Shown here one piece after another: positions 52,609 through 61,824 of a stretch of DNA of 64,000 nt. The notes under the pieces are model-generated. The model was not told the origin of the DNA. It worked only from the letters and a program-made list of their open reading frames with translations, and searched no databases. Source of the DNA: Robiginitomaculum_A sp036478535. GTDB lineage: Bacteria > Pseudomonadota > Alphaproteobacteria > Caulobacterales > Maricaulaceae. Made by a program: the position numbers and the translations under genes. Location: NCBI GenBank assembly GCA_965224735.1, contig OZ245059.1, positions 1,550,001 through 1,614,000 of the forward strand, read 5' to 3'. How positions within the stretch are numbered: position 1 is the stretch's first letter; every line of letters starts with the position of its first letter.

Positions 52609-53994
52609 TTAATCTTCTGACTTGGCGTTAGATGTAATTCCAAGTATTTTTAGTTTTCGATGTAATGCCGAACGTTCCATACCGATAAAACTTGCTGTCC
52701 GCGATATATTTCCGCTAAATCTTTCAATTTGGGTTTTGAGATAATCTCGCTCAAATTCTTCTCGCGCCCCCCGAAGCGTCATAGAAAGCATTCTATCCTC
52801 ATTTGAACTCTCTGAAGTGGATCGCACAACGGATACCTCTTGTGGTAATGAGTTTAGTGTAATCTCATCCGTAGCGGATCCCGTCGCTAAAATTAAAAGC
52901 CGTTCAACATTATTGCGAAGCTGGCGAACATTTCCAGGCCACTCATGTGCTTGCAATGCGGCCATCGTATCCTCACCTATTTTACGTGCGGGTAGGCCTG
53001 ATGCATTGGCTAATCTGCGAATAAAGTGATTTACAAGTTCGGGAATATCTTCACGTCTTTCCATCAGAGGCGGCACTTTTACAGGCATTACATTAAGGCG
53101 ATGAAAAAGATCTTCTCGGAATTTATTTAGTTTTGTCGCTTGCTGCAAATTTCGAGACGTAGAGGTAATAATTCGTACATCGACCTGTATATCTTTATTG
53201 CCACCAACGCGCTGAAAACTTTGATCCACCAAAAGGCGCAACAGTTTGCTTTGTGTCTCCAAAGGCAAATCAGCAACTTCATCAATATAAAGCGTGCCTA
53301 AATGTGCGCTTTCCAAAAGCCCTGTTTTATAGGCACCTCCATTGGCATCCTCTATGCCAAAAAGCTCGTCATCAAACCGTTCTAAAACTATTGATGCTGC
53401 ATTTACGGCTTTAAAAGGGCCGTTAGCACGGTTTGAACCTTCGTGAATTAACCTTGCTACCAATTCTTTCCCCGCACCAGATGGCCCAGAAATTAATACA
53501 CGCGAATTGGTTGGCGCAATTTTCTCTATTTTCTGCTGCAACTGACAAATAGCCGAAGAGCTACCAATCAGTTGATTGTCAGTTTGTGAACGCCCTTTAA
53601 GGTCTTCATTTTCCTGGCGCAATACAGATGCTTCTAGAGCGCGTTTTGCTGTGATCATCAATTTCTCACTTTGGAAGGGTTTTACTATATAATCATAAGC
53701 ACCTTTACGAATTGCAGATACTGCTGTTTCGACCGTGCCATGCCCACTAATAATAATGACAAGAATATTCGGATCAGTTTTTTTAAATACGTCTAAAAGT
53801 TCTATTCCGTCCATATCCGAGCCTTTAAGCCAAACATCCATAATTACTAAAGCTGGTTTACGGGCATTAAATTCCGAAAGAGCCTCAGCGCTCGTGCTGG
53901 CATCTCGAACATGATAGCCCTCATCTTCTAAAATACCCGAGATTAAGTGGCGAATATCTTCTTCGTCTTCTACAACTAATATTTCAAAACTCAT
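52609..53994 (-). CDS. ntrX: Response regulator NtrX
   Basis: 461 residues. Receiver domain with Asp in LVIMDVWLKGSDMDG, an AAA+ domain with Walker A SGPSGAGKELVARL and Walker B GTLYIDEVADLP, and a Fis-type helix-turn-helix (NISRTASFIGMERSALHRKL). The sigma-54 contact motif GAFTGA is absent; instead the segment reads FGIEDANGGAYKTG. Absence is common in NtrX. Partner of NtrY, encoded 4 nt upstream. Confidence 0.94.
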   Translation of the reverse strand: MSFEILVVEDEEDIRHLISGILEDEGYHVRDASTSAEALSEFNARKPALVIMDVWLKGSDMDGIELLDVFKKTDPNILVIIISGHGTVETAVSAIRKGAYDYIVKPFQSEKLMITAKRALEASVLRQENEDLKGRSQTDNQLIGSSSAICQLQQKIEKIAPTNSRVLISGPSGAGKELVARLIHEGSNRANGPFKAVNAASIVLERFDDELFGIEDANGGAYKTGLLESAHLGTLYIDEVADLPLETQSKLLRLLVDQSFQRVGGNKDIQVDVRIITSTSRNLQQATKLNKFREDLFHRLNVMPVKVPPLMERREDIPELVNHFIRRLANASGLPARKIGEDTMAALQAHEWPGNVRQLRNNVERLLILATGSATDEITLNSLPQEVSVVRSTSESSNEDRMLSMTLRGAREEFERDYLKTQIERFSGNISRTASFIGMERSALHRKLKILGITSNAKSED

Positions 53995-53998
53995 AAAG

Positions 53999-56236
53999 TC
54001 ACCTATATGTTTTCATCACTTTGTGGGCGGAGGGTATTTGGGGTTCGGACAAGCTATCCGTATGTGGTAATTTAAGCCTCACATGCGCCCCCTTTTTGCC
54101 TTTTGATGGCGCAATAAGTTCTAAATCCCCGCCATGGTCTTCTAAGATGCGCTTAACAATAGCTAAGCCAAGACCTGTGCCCTGGTCTCGCGTTGTCATA
54201 TATGGCTCCAGTAACCGTTCATAATCATTCACAGGCCAACCTTCACCATTATCACTAATATCGATCCAAACTATATTATCATGGACGCTCACTACGCTGC
54301 TAATTTGCCCATCTGACATATACTTTCCAGATTTTTCAACGCAGCGCGAAATCGACTCCCCTGCATTTTTGTAAAGATTGGTAAGCGCCTGACCAATAAG
54401 GCGTTCATCGCAAAGAATTTCAATATCATCTCGTTCATGGTTTTCATAAGTAAACTTAACTTCAGGAAACGCTACCCCTTGTGAAAAAAGCGTATCTTTC
54501 ATCATTTTACTAAGTTTCACAGATTGTAAAACTGGCGCAGGCATACGCGCGAAAGCTGAAAATTCGTCAACCATACGGCCAAGATTTGAAACTTGCCTCA
54601 CGATAGTTTGAGTGCATTTTTTAAAGACCTCGGGATTGGAGTGTATCTCCTTAGCATATTTACGCTCAAGTCGCTCCGCAGAGAGCTGTATTGGTGTAAG
54701 CGGATTTTTAATCTCATGAGCAATACGGCGCGCAACTTCGCGCCACGCGGAATGTCTCTGAGCAGCAACAAGCCGTGTCATATCATCAAATGTTATCACC
54801 CAGCCAGTATCCAAACGCTCTCCTTTATAGGAGGAAATACGAATGTCTAAATTTTTTGTTCCCATCGGAGTTTCCAAATTAACTTGGTCTTCCGAACGAT
54901 TTCTAAAATGCTCTTGGGCGCGAATAAATGCAGGCAAGAACCCCTTTAAGACTGTTGCAAGTGGCCTTTCCAAAACATCACTCGCGCGAATGCCCAGTAA
55001 TCTTTCGGCTGATTTATTGAATACGGTTATAACCCCGTCTGGAGAAAGACCGATAACGCCCGCGCTAACACCTGATAAAACGGCTTCTGAGAACTCCCGC
55101 CTTTGCTCAGAAATCGCATGCTCACGCACCAAATCTTCACGCTGCGTACTCAACTGTTTTGTCATGCGGTTAAAGGCATTGGCCAGATCACTAATCTCAT
55201 CCCAAACGCTTGGGACGTTAACACGCGTGTCCAAATCTCCACCCCGCACTTTTTCCGCCGCATTTATCATTGCGCCAAGAGGGGAAACAATTCGGTTGGC
55301 AAGCACCAATGCCAGCCAAACCGCAGCAAAAAAGATCAGTAATGCGACCTCAACATAAAACAATAGAAATACTGTCCTGAGTGCCTTTGAATTGCCAGTA
55401 TATGTATCAATAGACGCGCCAACGATTTCAATACTGTCTATATTTTTCAAAAACCCTTCCTCTTGGTTTCTCCCTGTATACAAAAATGCATCGTTGTAAT
55501 TTTCAAGTTTATACAAGGCACCAATGAAGTTCACTTCATTTTGCGGTATAAATGTTATTGAACCTGAACGAGCAGCCTCAAAATATTCGGGCCTTGGTAC
55601 AATATAGCCAGGGGAGGCTGGCCCTTCTGCGCGCGCAAGCACTCGCCCTTGCCCGTCAATAACGATAACCATAGGAAATTCGCGAAATATTGCCTGATTG
55701 AGCAAATAGGCCGTATAGGTTATCCGGTTACTAAATTGAGATTCAGCCTGGTTTAAGTCTCCTGCGATATCAAGTGCCCCTTGTCCAATTTCGTCATATT
55801 TGTCTTCTAGGTAAGCCGAAGATAATTTACCGCTAAACTCCATAATTTCACTGACTCTAGGCCCAAATATCGTATTGAGATTACGGCTCATAAGCGTTGT
55901 AAAAAACAATCCTACCAAAAGGGCTGGCACGAGCGCTGCCATACTTAGGATAAGCACGAACCGCTGGTGAAGGTGTGCTGCACTCCCAGTTTCATTATTA
56001 AAAAAAACGCGGCGCAAGCTTATCAGCAAATAAATGCCCAAACTCAAGACCAAAATAAGATTTAGCCATAGGGCTGGTATCGCTTTATTCGCATGTCCCT
56101 CTGATCCTGAAAGTGCATATACCGCGCTAAGCCCAGTTAAAACCGCAGCCAGTGTGTAAAACAAGCCAAACATAGCGGAGCGAATAACGCTTGTCGCTTT
56201 GACCGTATCAGCAACTCTCATGGTATCAGAAGTCAT
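53999..56236 (-). CDS. ntrY: Sensor histidine kinase NtrY
   Basis: 745 residues. N-terminal membrane segments (~20-60, 85-110 and a fourth near 290-315), a large periplasmic part (~115-285), HAMP, a PAS domain (LSPDGVITVFNKSAERLLGI), HisKA with the phospho-His in IAHEIKNPLTPIQLSAERLE, and an ATPase domain (NLYKNAGESI ... GTGLGLAIVKRI). Controls NtrX, next gene. Confidence 0.94.
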   Translation of the reverse strand: MTSDTMRVADTVKATSVIRSAMFGLFYTLAAVLTGLSAVYALSGSEGHANKAIPALWLNLILVLSLGIYLLISLRRVFFNNETGSAAHLHQRFVLILSMAALVPALLVGLFFTTLMSRNLNTIFGPRVSEIMEFSGKLSSAYLEDKYDEIGQGALDIAGDLNQAESQFSNRITYTAYLLNQAIFREFPMVIVIDGQGRVLARAEGPASPGYIVPRPEYFEAARSGSITFIPQNEVNFIGALYKLENYNDAFLYTGRNQEEGFLKNIDSIEIVGASIDTYTGNSKALRTVFLLFYVEVALLIFFAAVWLALVLANRIVSPLGAMINAAEKVRGGDLDTRVNVPSVWDEISDLANAFNRMTKQLSTQREDLVREHAISEQRREFSEAVLSGVSAGVIGLSPDGVITVFNKSAERLLGIRASDVLERPLATVLKGFLPAFIRAQEHFRNRSEDQVNLETPMGTKNLDIRISSYKGERLDTGWVITFDDMTRLVAAQRHSAWREVARRIAHEIKNPLTPIQLSAERLERKYAKEIHSNPEVFKKCTQTIVRQVSNLGRMVDEFSAFARMPAPVLQSVKLSKMMKDTLFSQGVAFPEVKFTYENHERDDIEILCDERLIGQALTNLYKNAGESISRCVEKSGKYMSDGQISSVVSVHDNIVWIDISDNGEGWPVNDYERLLEPYMTTRDQGTGLGLAIVKRILEDHGGDLELIAPSKGKKGAHVRLKLPHTDSLSEPQIPSAHKVMKTYR

Positions 56237-56284
56237 TGTAACTTCTTTATCACAGTGTTGCTAAAATTCAACAAGGCATTCGGT

Positions 56285-57589
56285 TTATTTGGAAATGTTA
56301 ATTTTCAAGCCCCTAATTTTCGCCCGCAACGTATTGCGGTGAATCCCTAAAATTTCAGCCGCTTTCAGATTGTTACCATTCGTTATGCGTAACGCTTCTT
56401 CAATAAGCGGTTTTTCTATATAGGCCATAGCGCGCCAGTGTACTGTTTGCTCTTTAAAATCCTCATGATTGCGGAAAAAGCTTCGGCAAATTTCCTGAAT
56501 ATCATAGTTTTCCTTTGCTTGAGCACCTCTATGCATATTCAGAATATTACTAAGTAGAGCGCGCGTGATAATCATGTCCGTATATTTTAGACTAACTGCA
56601 TCCATAAGCACTTCAAGCTGCCGGACATTACCAGGCCAATTATGGGTTTTTAAAACGGTTATAGCGCCAGTGGATAATTTTCGTCTATCCGTTTTTTGTT
56701 TACTATTCAAAAAATAATGCGCAAGTAAAACTATGTCTTCCCCCCGCTGTTCAAGGGACGGTAGATTTATTATCCCCCCTACGAGACGATAGTTTAAATC
56801 ATTGCGAAACCCGCCAACCTCTGCCAAAATGTTTGTCGATGTTACAATCACACGAAACCGTTTGTCAGGTTCAATTTGCATATTTGCTTCTAAAACACTG
56901 AGTAAGAAGCTTTGTGCAGGCTGGGAAAGTTCATCAACGCGCTCGACGAGCATATCTCCATTATTGACCGCAGATAGTAAAGTATCTAAGTCATAATAAT
57001 CTTTAAAATACACCAATGGCCGCGCCGCACGTTTGCCCATATCATGAACAAGCTGGGCTATCAAACTTTTTCCTGATCCTGTTTCGCCTCGAATAAAAAC
57101 AGGGATATCTGCAGAGCGATAGTTTGCAAGAGCTTGAAAAACGGGCTGCATTGCAGCAGATTTTCCAACAATACGATGAGCCTTTTTAGCCTTTTTGGGC
57201 ATCACTTTAATATCTTCGTCTTTAATATCTTCGTCAAGGGATCGTTTTATCGCAACCGTCAATTCCTTAAGATCAAATGGCTTGGGAAAGTATGCAAACA
57301 CACCGCTGTCTTCAGATTTCAAAGCTGTCATCACCGTAGAATTAGCACTCATGACGATAAGAGGCATGTTTGGATTTGCTGCTTTCAATTGCGGTAAAAA
57401 ATCGAAGATGTTATCAATCCCCATATGAACGTCGGTCAGAACCACATGACCAACACCACTTTGCACCCATTTTAAAAGCGTACGCGCATTATCCGTTGTT
57501 TGCACCTTAAAGCCTGCACGGGTTAATGATAGCGCTAGCACACGTACAATACTCGCATCGTCATCTGCAATAAGAACTATATTTTTCAT
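56285..57589 (-). CDS. ntrC: NtrC-family response regulator lacking the sigma-54 loop
   Basis: 434 residues. Receiver domain with Asp in HVVLTDVHMGID, AAA+ domain with Walker A RGETGSGKSLIAQL, but the GAFTGA loop is missing: after the Walker A helix the sequence passes from VYFKDYYDLDTLLSAVNN directly to the weak Walker B (GDMLVERVDELS). The arginine-finger and Fis-type DNA-binding regions (NNLKAAEILGIHRNTLRAKI) are present. It therefore probably does not act with sigma-54. Follows the NtrB fragments, the standard order. Confidence 0.9.
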   Translation of the reverse strand: MKNIVLIADDDASIVRVLALSLTRAGFKVQTTDNARTLLKWVQSGVGHVVLTDVHMGIDNIFDFLPQLKAANPNMPLIVMSANSTVMTALKSEDSGVFAYFPKPFDLKELTVAIKRSLDEDIKDEDIKVMPKKAKKAHRIVGKSAAMQPVFQALANYRSADIPVFIRGETGSGKSLIAQLVHDMGKRAARPLVYFKDYYDLDTLLSAVNNGDMLVERVDELSQPAQSFLLSVLEANMQIEPDKRFRVIVTSTNILAEVGGFRNDLNYRLVGGIINLPSLEQRGEDIVLLAHYFLNSKQKTDRRKLSTGAITVLKTHNWPGNVRQLEVLMDAVSLKYTDMIITRALLSNILNMHRGAQAKENYDIQEICRSFFRNHEDFKEQTVHWRAMAYIEKPLIEEALRITNGNNLKAAEILGIHRNTLRAKIRGLKINISK

Positions 57590-57602
57590 AACTTTATATC
57601 TA

Positions 57603-58292
57603 TTATTTAATTTTATTTATCGGAAGCAATACAAAGAAAATTGTTTGCCCCTGTTTTGATTTCACACCCAAAAGGCCATTATGGTCGTCAACTATTTTTG
57701 AGACGAGCGCCAGTCCAAGCCCTTGCCCATTTGCTTTGTTTGTCACAAAGGGTTGAAAGATACGTGGCCTCACTTGCGGCGCAATACCAGGGCCATCATC
57801 TATAACGCAAATCTCTATTGATAATTTTTGCAGTCTGCCATCACCGATCGGTTTGACTATACCAGCCCGGTATTGGGTCTTAAGCGTTATCTTTGTTCCC
57901 ATGCCTGATTGCAACATGGCTTCTTGAGCATTGGCAACCAGGTTAACGACAAGCTGCATCAAGCTATCTTCATTGCCATAAACATCTGGCAAGGATGGAT
58001 CATAATTTTCGATAATTTCAAAGTTTTGCTTGGCTTGTGTTTGAAACAATAATTTCACTTTGCGCAAAATAGTGTGAATATTGAAAACCTTGAACCCCTT
58101 TGTGCCATCTTGATCAAAGGCTTCCATACTATCGGCGAGACGACGAATACGAGCGACCTCAGTTTGGATTAAATCCGTAAGCTCTTTATCTTCATCCGTT
58201 TTGCAAACCGTTTCTAAAAGTTGCGCTGCACCGTGAATCCCCGCTAATGGGTTTTTAAGTTCATGGGCCAGCATTTTACCAAGCATCGTCAC
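57603..58292 (-). CDS. ntrB: NtrB kinase half (HisKA and ATPase), separate frame
   Basis: 229 residues starting at GTG 58292. Phospho-His in MLAHELKNPLAGIHGAAQLLE (shown within limit: LAHELKNPLAG), ATP-binding N box NLVANAQEAM, G1 DDGPGIAP, and GQGLGLALVSKIVDDH. Its frame extends 5' to A-I-G-Q-A-V, typical of NtrB, but is closed by a TAG just before that. See the PAS half. Could still be made by reinitiation at the GTGA overlap. Confidence 0.75.
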   Translation of the reverse strand: MTMLGKMLAHELKNPLAGIHGAAQLLETVCKTDEDKELTDLIQTEVARIRRLADSMEAFDQDGTKGFKVFNIHTILRKVKLLFQTQAKQNFEIIENYDPSLPDVYGNEDSLMQLVVNLVANAQEAMLQSGMGTKITLKTQYRAGIVKPIGDGRLQKLSIEICVIDDGPGIAPQVRPRIFQPFVTNKANGQGLGLALVSKIVDDHNGLLGVKSKQGQTIFFVLLPINKIK

Positions 58293-58648
58293 GGCCTGCC
58301 CGATGGCCTATTGCCATTATTATCCTCTGCCTTTGGCGAGAGCATTATAACTGCGGATTGGAGCGCGGGATAGACAATATAGTCGCAAAATATAGCCTTT
58401 CCGTTACGCGCTTTAATCTTTAGACCCTGCCCGTGCGAAGAAAGTTTATCCTTTAGAGCGGTATTTAAATGCGCGCCCAGAATTTCAAAACCGCTGTCTA
58501 TTTCATACAAACAACAACCTATCGCTGTTTTTCGAGAGCATAGCAACCATTCTTCCGCTTTTGTATTCATCCACAAAAGCTTTCCGTGCTCCTCTGATAT
58601 AATAAAAAAGGGATTAGGCGCGGCCTCTAAATGTTCGTAATAACTCAC
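58289..58648 (-). CDS. ntrB: NtrB PAS half, separate frame
   Basis: 119 residues covering the PAS sensory domain (AAPNPFFIISEEHGKLLWMN ...). The frame runs out at TGA 58289 after an unrelated tail (RPSGRP). Adding one base at ~58305-58308 (AGGCC to AGGGCC) restores a single NtrB frame: ...NR-AIGQAVTM. The ATG overlaps the dusB stop by 4 nt. Confidence 0.7.
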   Translation of the reverse strand: MSYYEHLEAAPNPFFIISEEHGKLLWMNTKAEEWLLCSRKTAIGCCLYEIDSGFEILGAHLNTALKDKLSSHGQGLKIKARNGKAIFCDYIVYPALQSAVIMLSPKAEDNNGNRPSGRP

Positions 58649-59658
58649 GCCACTACCTCATTAAAATGAGTGGGGTCTTGATAAAATTGTGTCAGCATAT
58701 CTAACACATTTTGCGGATTCCCCAGCCTGCATATAGCAGACTTTACGCGGTTTCTTGTTTCAATACTGATATCAACGGGAGCATGTTCAATATATCCTGC
58801 AAGGTGTTTCCGTGCAATTTTTCCTGCTCTATCGTCTTTATAAAAACTCAATAAACTTTGATAATGGGCTTTAGCGGTATTCAAAGCTTCTTGTGCTTGA
58901 ATGGGTGCATGGATTTCGCCGCGTAGCGCCGCATCAACTTGCGCAATCACCCATGGCGCTCCAATAAGCCCGCGCCCAAGCATAACCCCATCCGCATTTG
59001 ACTGCGCTAACGCTTTTAAGGCATCGTCTGCGTCCAATATATCTCCGTTCACAAATACAGGAATATCAACGGCAGTTTTGACTTTAGCAACCGCCTTCCA
59101 GTCCGCTTGCCCTTTATAAAATTGGCATCTTGTGCGCCCGTGTACAACGATCATTTGCACACCTGCATCTTGAGCCCGCTTTGCAAGTTCATCCGCGTTT
59201 AAACTATCATCATCCCAGCCAAGGCGCATTTTTAAAGTCACGGGGACTTCAACAGCTTCTATAGTCGCGTCGATTAAAGTTAAGGCAAAATTCAAATCGC
59301 GCATTAAGGCAGACCCTGAAAGACTTCCAGTCACGCGCCGCGCTGGACAGCCCATATTGATGTCTATGATTTGTGCACCCGCATCCTGCGCTGTTTTTGC
59401 TGCAATAGCCATCCATTTGGCCTCACGCCCCACGAGCTGTATAGCCAGCGGGTCAATTATGCCCGCGCCCGCCATTTTTTGCATTGTATTGTGCTGGCCT
59501 TTTTGTAAAAATTCACTCGCCACCATTTCTGACATAACCACTCCTGGACCGAAGTTTTGCGCGCACGCGCGAAACGGCAAATCGGATATACCGGACATAG
59601 GAGCAACCAATACATTTGATTTCAATATATGCTTGCCGATTTGTATTTGCTGGCTCAT
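58645..59658 (-). CDS. dusB: tRNA-dihydrouridine synthase B
   Basis: 337 residues. FMN enzyme that reduces specific uridines in the tRNA D-loop. Motifs: NVLVAPMSGISDLPFR, DINMGCPARRVTG (with the catalytic Cys), VTLKMRLGWDD, VHGRTRCQFYKG and GVMLGRGLIGAPW. In alphaproteobacteria dusB precedes ntrB, as here. Confidence 0.93.
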   Translation of the reverse strand: MSQQIQIGKHILKSNVLVAPMSGISDLPFRACAQNFGPGVVMSEMVASEFLQKGQHNTMQKMAGAGIIDPLAIQLVGREAKWMAIAAKTAQDAGAQIIDINMGCPARRVTGSLSGSALMRDLNFALTLIDATIEAVEVPVTLKMRLGWDDDSLNADELAKRAQDAGVQMIVVHGRTRCQFYKGQADWKAVAKVKTAVDIPVFVNGDILDADDALKALAQSNADGVMLGRGLIGAPWVIAQVDAALRGEIHAPIQAQEALNTAKAHYQSLLSFYKDDRAGKIARKHLAGYIEHAPVDISIETRNRVKSAICRLGNPQNVLDMLTQFYQDPTHFNEVVA

Positions 59659-59685
59659 AAGTTTGCTTTATAGGTTAAATGACAA

Positions 59686-60837
59686 ATGCACAATAATTCA
59701 TCACATCCAAGCAAGAAGATTGCTGTCCTGATTGTCGCTGCTGGGCGTGGAGAACGCGCAGGCACAGGCTTGCCCAAGCAATACCGCACTCTTGGCGCTC
59801 AAATGGTTCTGACAAAAACTATCGCTGCGTTTACAGATTATTCTGATATTACCGTAGTTATTCATGAGGGGGATAAAAAACTTTTTGAAAAAGCTATTCA
59901 GCCGCTATCAAAAAATATAAAATATGTCGTTGGCGGCGCGAGCCGCACCCGATCCGTTCGGGCAGGTCTTAAATCTCTAAAAGCTATAAATCCCAAATAT
60001 GTTCTTATCCATGACGGGGCGCGGCCTTTTGTCAGCGTAGTGGTGATAAATGGTGTGGTAAACGCCCTTAAGAATTTTCAAGCCGCCGTACCATCATTGC
60101 CTATTGTCGATGCGCTAAAAACCAAAAACGGCAATGCGTATGATCGCGATAGCCTGGTGCGTGTTCAAACGCCGCAAGGGTTTCGCTTTAAAGATATTAT
60201 TACCACTTTTGAAAACTTGCCAGATAATGCCAACTTTGCCGATGATATCGAAGTGGCCAAACAGGCGGGGTTTTCCATCGGGTTTAGTAAGGGCGATGAA
60301 AAAAATATCAAATTGACATATGCGCAGGATTTTATGCACTCTACTCCTATGATAAGCATAACGGGAAATGGCTATGACGTACACCAAATTTGCGGTGGTA
60401 AATCTTTGATGCTGTGCGGCGTAAAGATAGATACGGGTTTTACTTTAAAGGGACATAGCGACGCTGATGTTGGCCTGCATGCACTAACCGATGCTCTGCT
60501 GGGCGCAATATCCGCTGGCGATATTGGTGATCATTTTCCTGCATCTGATCCAAAATGGAAAGGTGCAAGCTCTGATCAATTCCTCGCCCATGCCAAAAAT
60601 TTGATCGCAGAGCACGGCGGAATACTTGACCATGTTGATGTCTGCATTATTTGCGAGCAACCAAAAATTAAACCACACCGTGAGAAAATGCGCCAAACCA
60701 TAGCCAATATTTTAACCCTCCCTATTTCCCGCGTGAGTGTCAAAGCAACCACGAGCGAAGGCCTTGGATTTACAGGGCGCGGCGAAGGAATAGCGGCGCA
60801 AGCAAGCGCGAGCGTGCGTGTACCTGATGAGTGCTAA
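59686..60837 (+). CDS. ispDF: Bifunctional IspD/IspF isoprenoid enzyme
   Basis: 383 residues. N-terminal half (1-~220) is the cytidylyltransferase IspD (AAGRGERAGTGLPKQYR, HDGARPFVS); C-terminal half (~225-383) is IspF, 2C-methyl-D-erythritol 2,4-cyclodiphosphate synthase (GYDVHQICGGKSLMLCG, GHSDADVGLHALTDALLGA). The fused form is usual in alphaproteobacteria. Overlaps pncC by 11 nt. Confidence 0.95.
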   Translation: MHNNSSHPSKKIAVLIVAAGRGERAGTGLPKQYRTLGAQMVLTKTIAAFTDYSDITVVIHEGDKKLFEKAIQPLSKNIKYVVGGASRTRSVRAGLKSLKAINPKYVLIHDGARPFVSVVVINGVVNALKNFQAAVPSLPIVDALKTKNGNAYDRDSLVRVQTPQGFRFKDIITTFENLPDNANFADDIEVAKQAGFSIGFSKGDEKNIKLTYAQDFMHSTPMISITGNGYDVHQICGGKSLMLCGVKIDTGFTLKGHSDADVGLHALTDALLGAISAGDIGDHFPASDPKWKGASSDQFLAHAKNLIAEHGGILDHVDVCIICEQPKIKPHREKMRQTIANILTLPISRVSVKATTSEGLGFTGRGEGIAAQASASVRVPDEC

Positions 60838-61327
60838 CCTGCAAACTCAAATCAGTTGCTTGGCAAGACTGGTCGTAAGAATGGCCATCAGGCACGGCAA
60901 AACCATAGCGACAGCGGAGAGCTGTACAGGCGGTTGGATTGGCAAGGCTCTTACCGAAATCCCTGGATCATCCAGCGCCTATATGGGCGGATTTATCACT
61001 TATTCAGACGAGGCGAAAACAAATTTACTCGGCATTCCCAAGCCTTTAATCAAAGCCAATGGCGCTGTTAGCACACCCGTTGCGCAGGCAATGGCCCTTG
61101 GCGCAATGACGAATATGCTCACAGACATTGCAGTGTCTGTGACAGGTATAGCTGGCCCAGACGGGGGCACGGATGCCAAGCCCGTAGGAACCATGTGTTT
61201 TGGCCTTAGCACGCCCGATAGCATTACCGAACACCATGAGTATTTTGAAAACAAAGGCCGGGACTATATCCGCATGCAAAGCGTTGTTTTTGCGCTAGAG
61301 CTACTCCTAAAAACTTTAAAGATTTAG
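60827..61327 (+). CDS. pncC: Nicotinamide-nucleotide amidase PncC/CinA C-terminal type
   Basis: About 166 residues, only the amidase domain found in PncC/YgaD proteins. Key stretches: IATAESCTGGWIGKALTEIPG, SSAYMGGFITYSDEAKTNLL and SVTGIAGPDGGTDAKPVGT. Converts NMN to nicotinate mononucleotide in NAD recycling. ATG 60827 was chosen over GTG 60818. 3' end overlaps the convergent COQ10-like gene by 4 nt. Confidence 0.9.
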   Translation: MSANLQTQISCLARLVVRMAIRHGKTIATAESCTGGWIGKALTEIPGSSSAYMGGFITYSDEAKTNLLGIPKPLIKANGAVSTPVAQAMALGAMTNMLTDIAVSVTGIAGPDGGTDAKPVGTMCFGLSTPDSITEHHEYFENKGRDYIRMQSVVFALELLLKTLKI

Positions 61328-61824
61328 ATCGAAATCTCATTGCGATGGTCATAGGTTTCATCACCAACCTTTTCAAATATTTGATCTGCTCGGCGCTCAA
61401 ACGCGTTGATGATACTCTCAGCGGCTTTATCAAATTTAATTTTGATCAAAAATTCGAGCGGGGCAGCTTTCATCTTCACATCGAGCCTAAAATCAATGAG
61501 CGTGGAACCGTCACCAAGTTCTAGGAATTTCCAATTATTTTTTAATTGTCGCACAGCACTGCCATGCCCCGCCTTGCCGATGCTTAGAGTTTTTGCAGCC
61601 TTATCCACATTAACTTCGGAGCAGAAAAATTCACTGATAAATTTATACTGAACGCCAACATCTGCGATAAATTTTTCTTTATTCTCCCCGATAGATTCTC
61701 TGCTAAGAATACGAACTACCGAAATTAGATTTATATATGTCGGGTAATCTTCCACATTGGTCACCAAAGAAAGCATGTCATCTGGCGTGTGCCGAATACG
61801 GCGCTTGAAATGGACTTTAGGCAT
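61324..61824 (-). CDS. COQ10/START-domain ubiquinone-binding-like protein
   Basis: 166 residues, polyketide cyclase/START fold like eukaryotic COQ10 and bacterial RatA: RRIRHTPDDMLSLVTNVEDYP at the N-terminus, and a C-terminal helix AAESIINAFERRADQIFEK. Probably binds ubiquinone or aids its use. Its start overlaps the lipA stop by 8 nt, as in many alphaproteobacteria. Confidence 0.88.
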   Translation of the reverse strand: MPKVHFKRRIRHTPDDMLSLVTNVEDYPTYINLISVVRILSRESIGENKEKFIADVGVQYKFISEFFCSEVNVDKAAKTLSIGKAGHGSAVRQLKNNWKFLELGDGSTLIDFRLDVKMKAAPLEFLIKIKFDKAAESIINAFERRADQIFEKVGDETYDHRNEISI

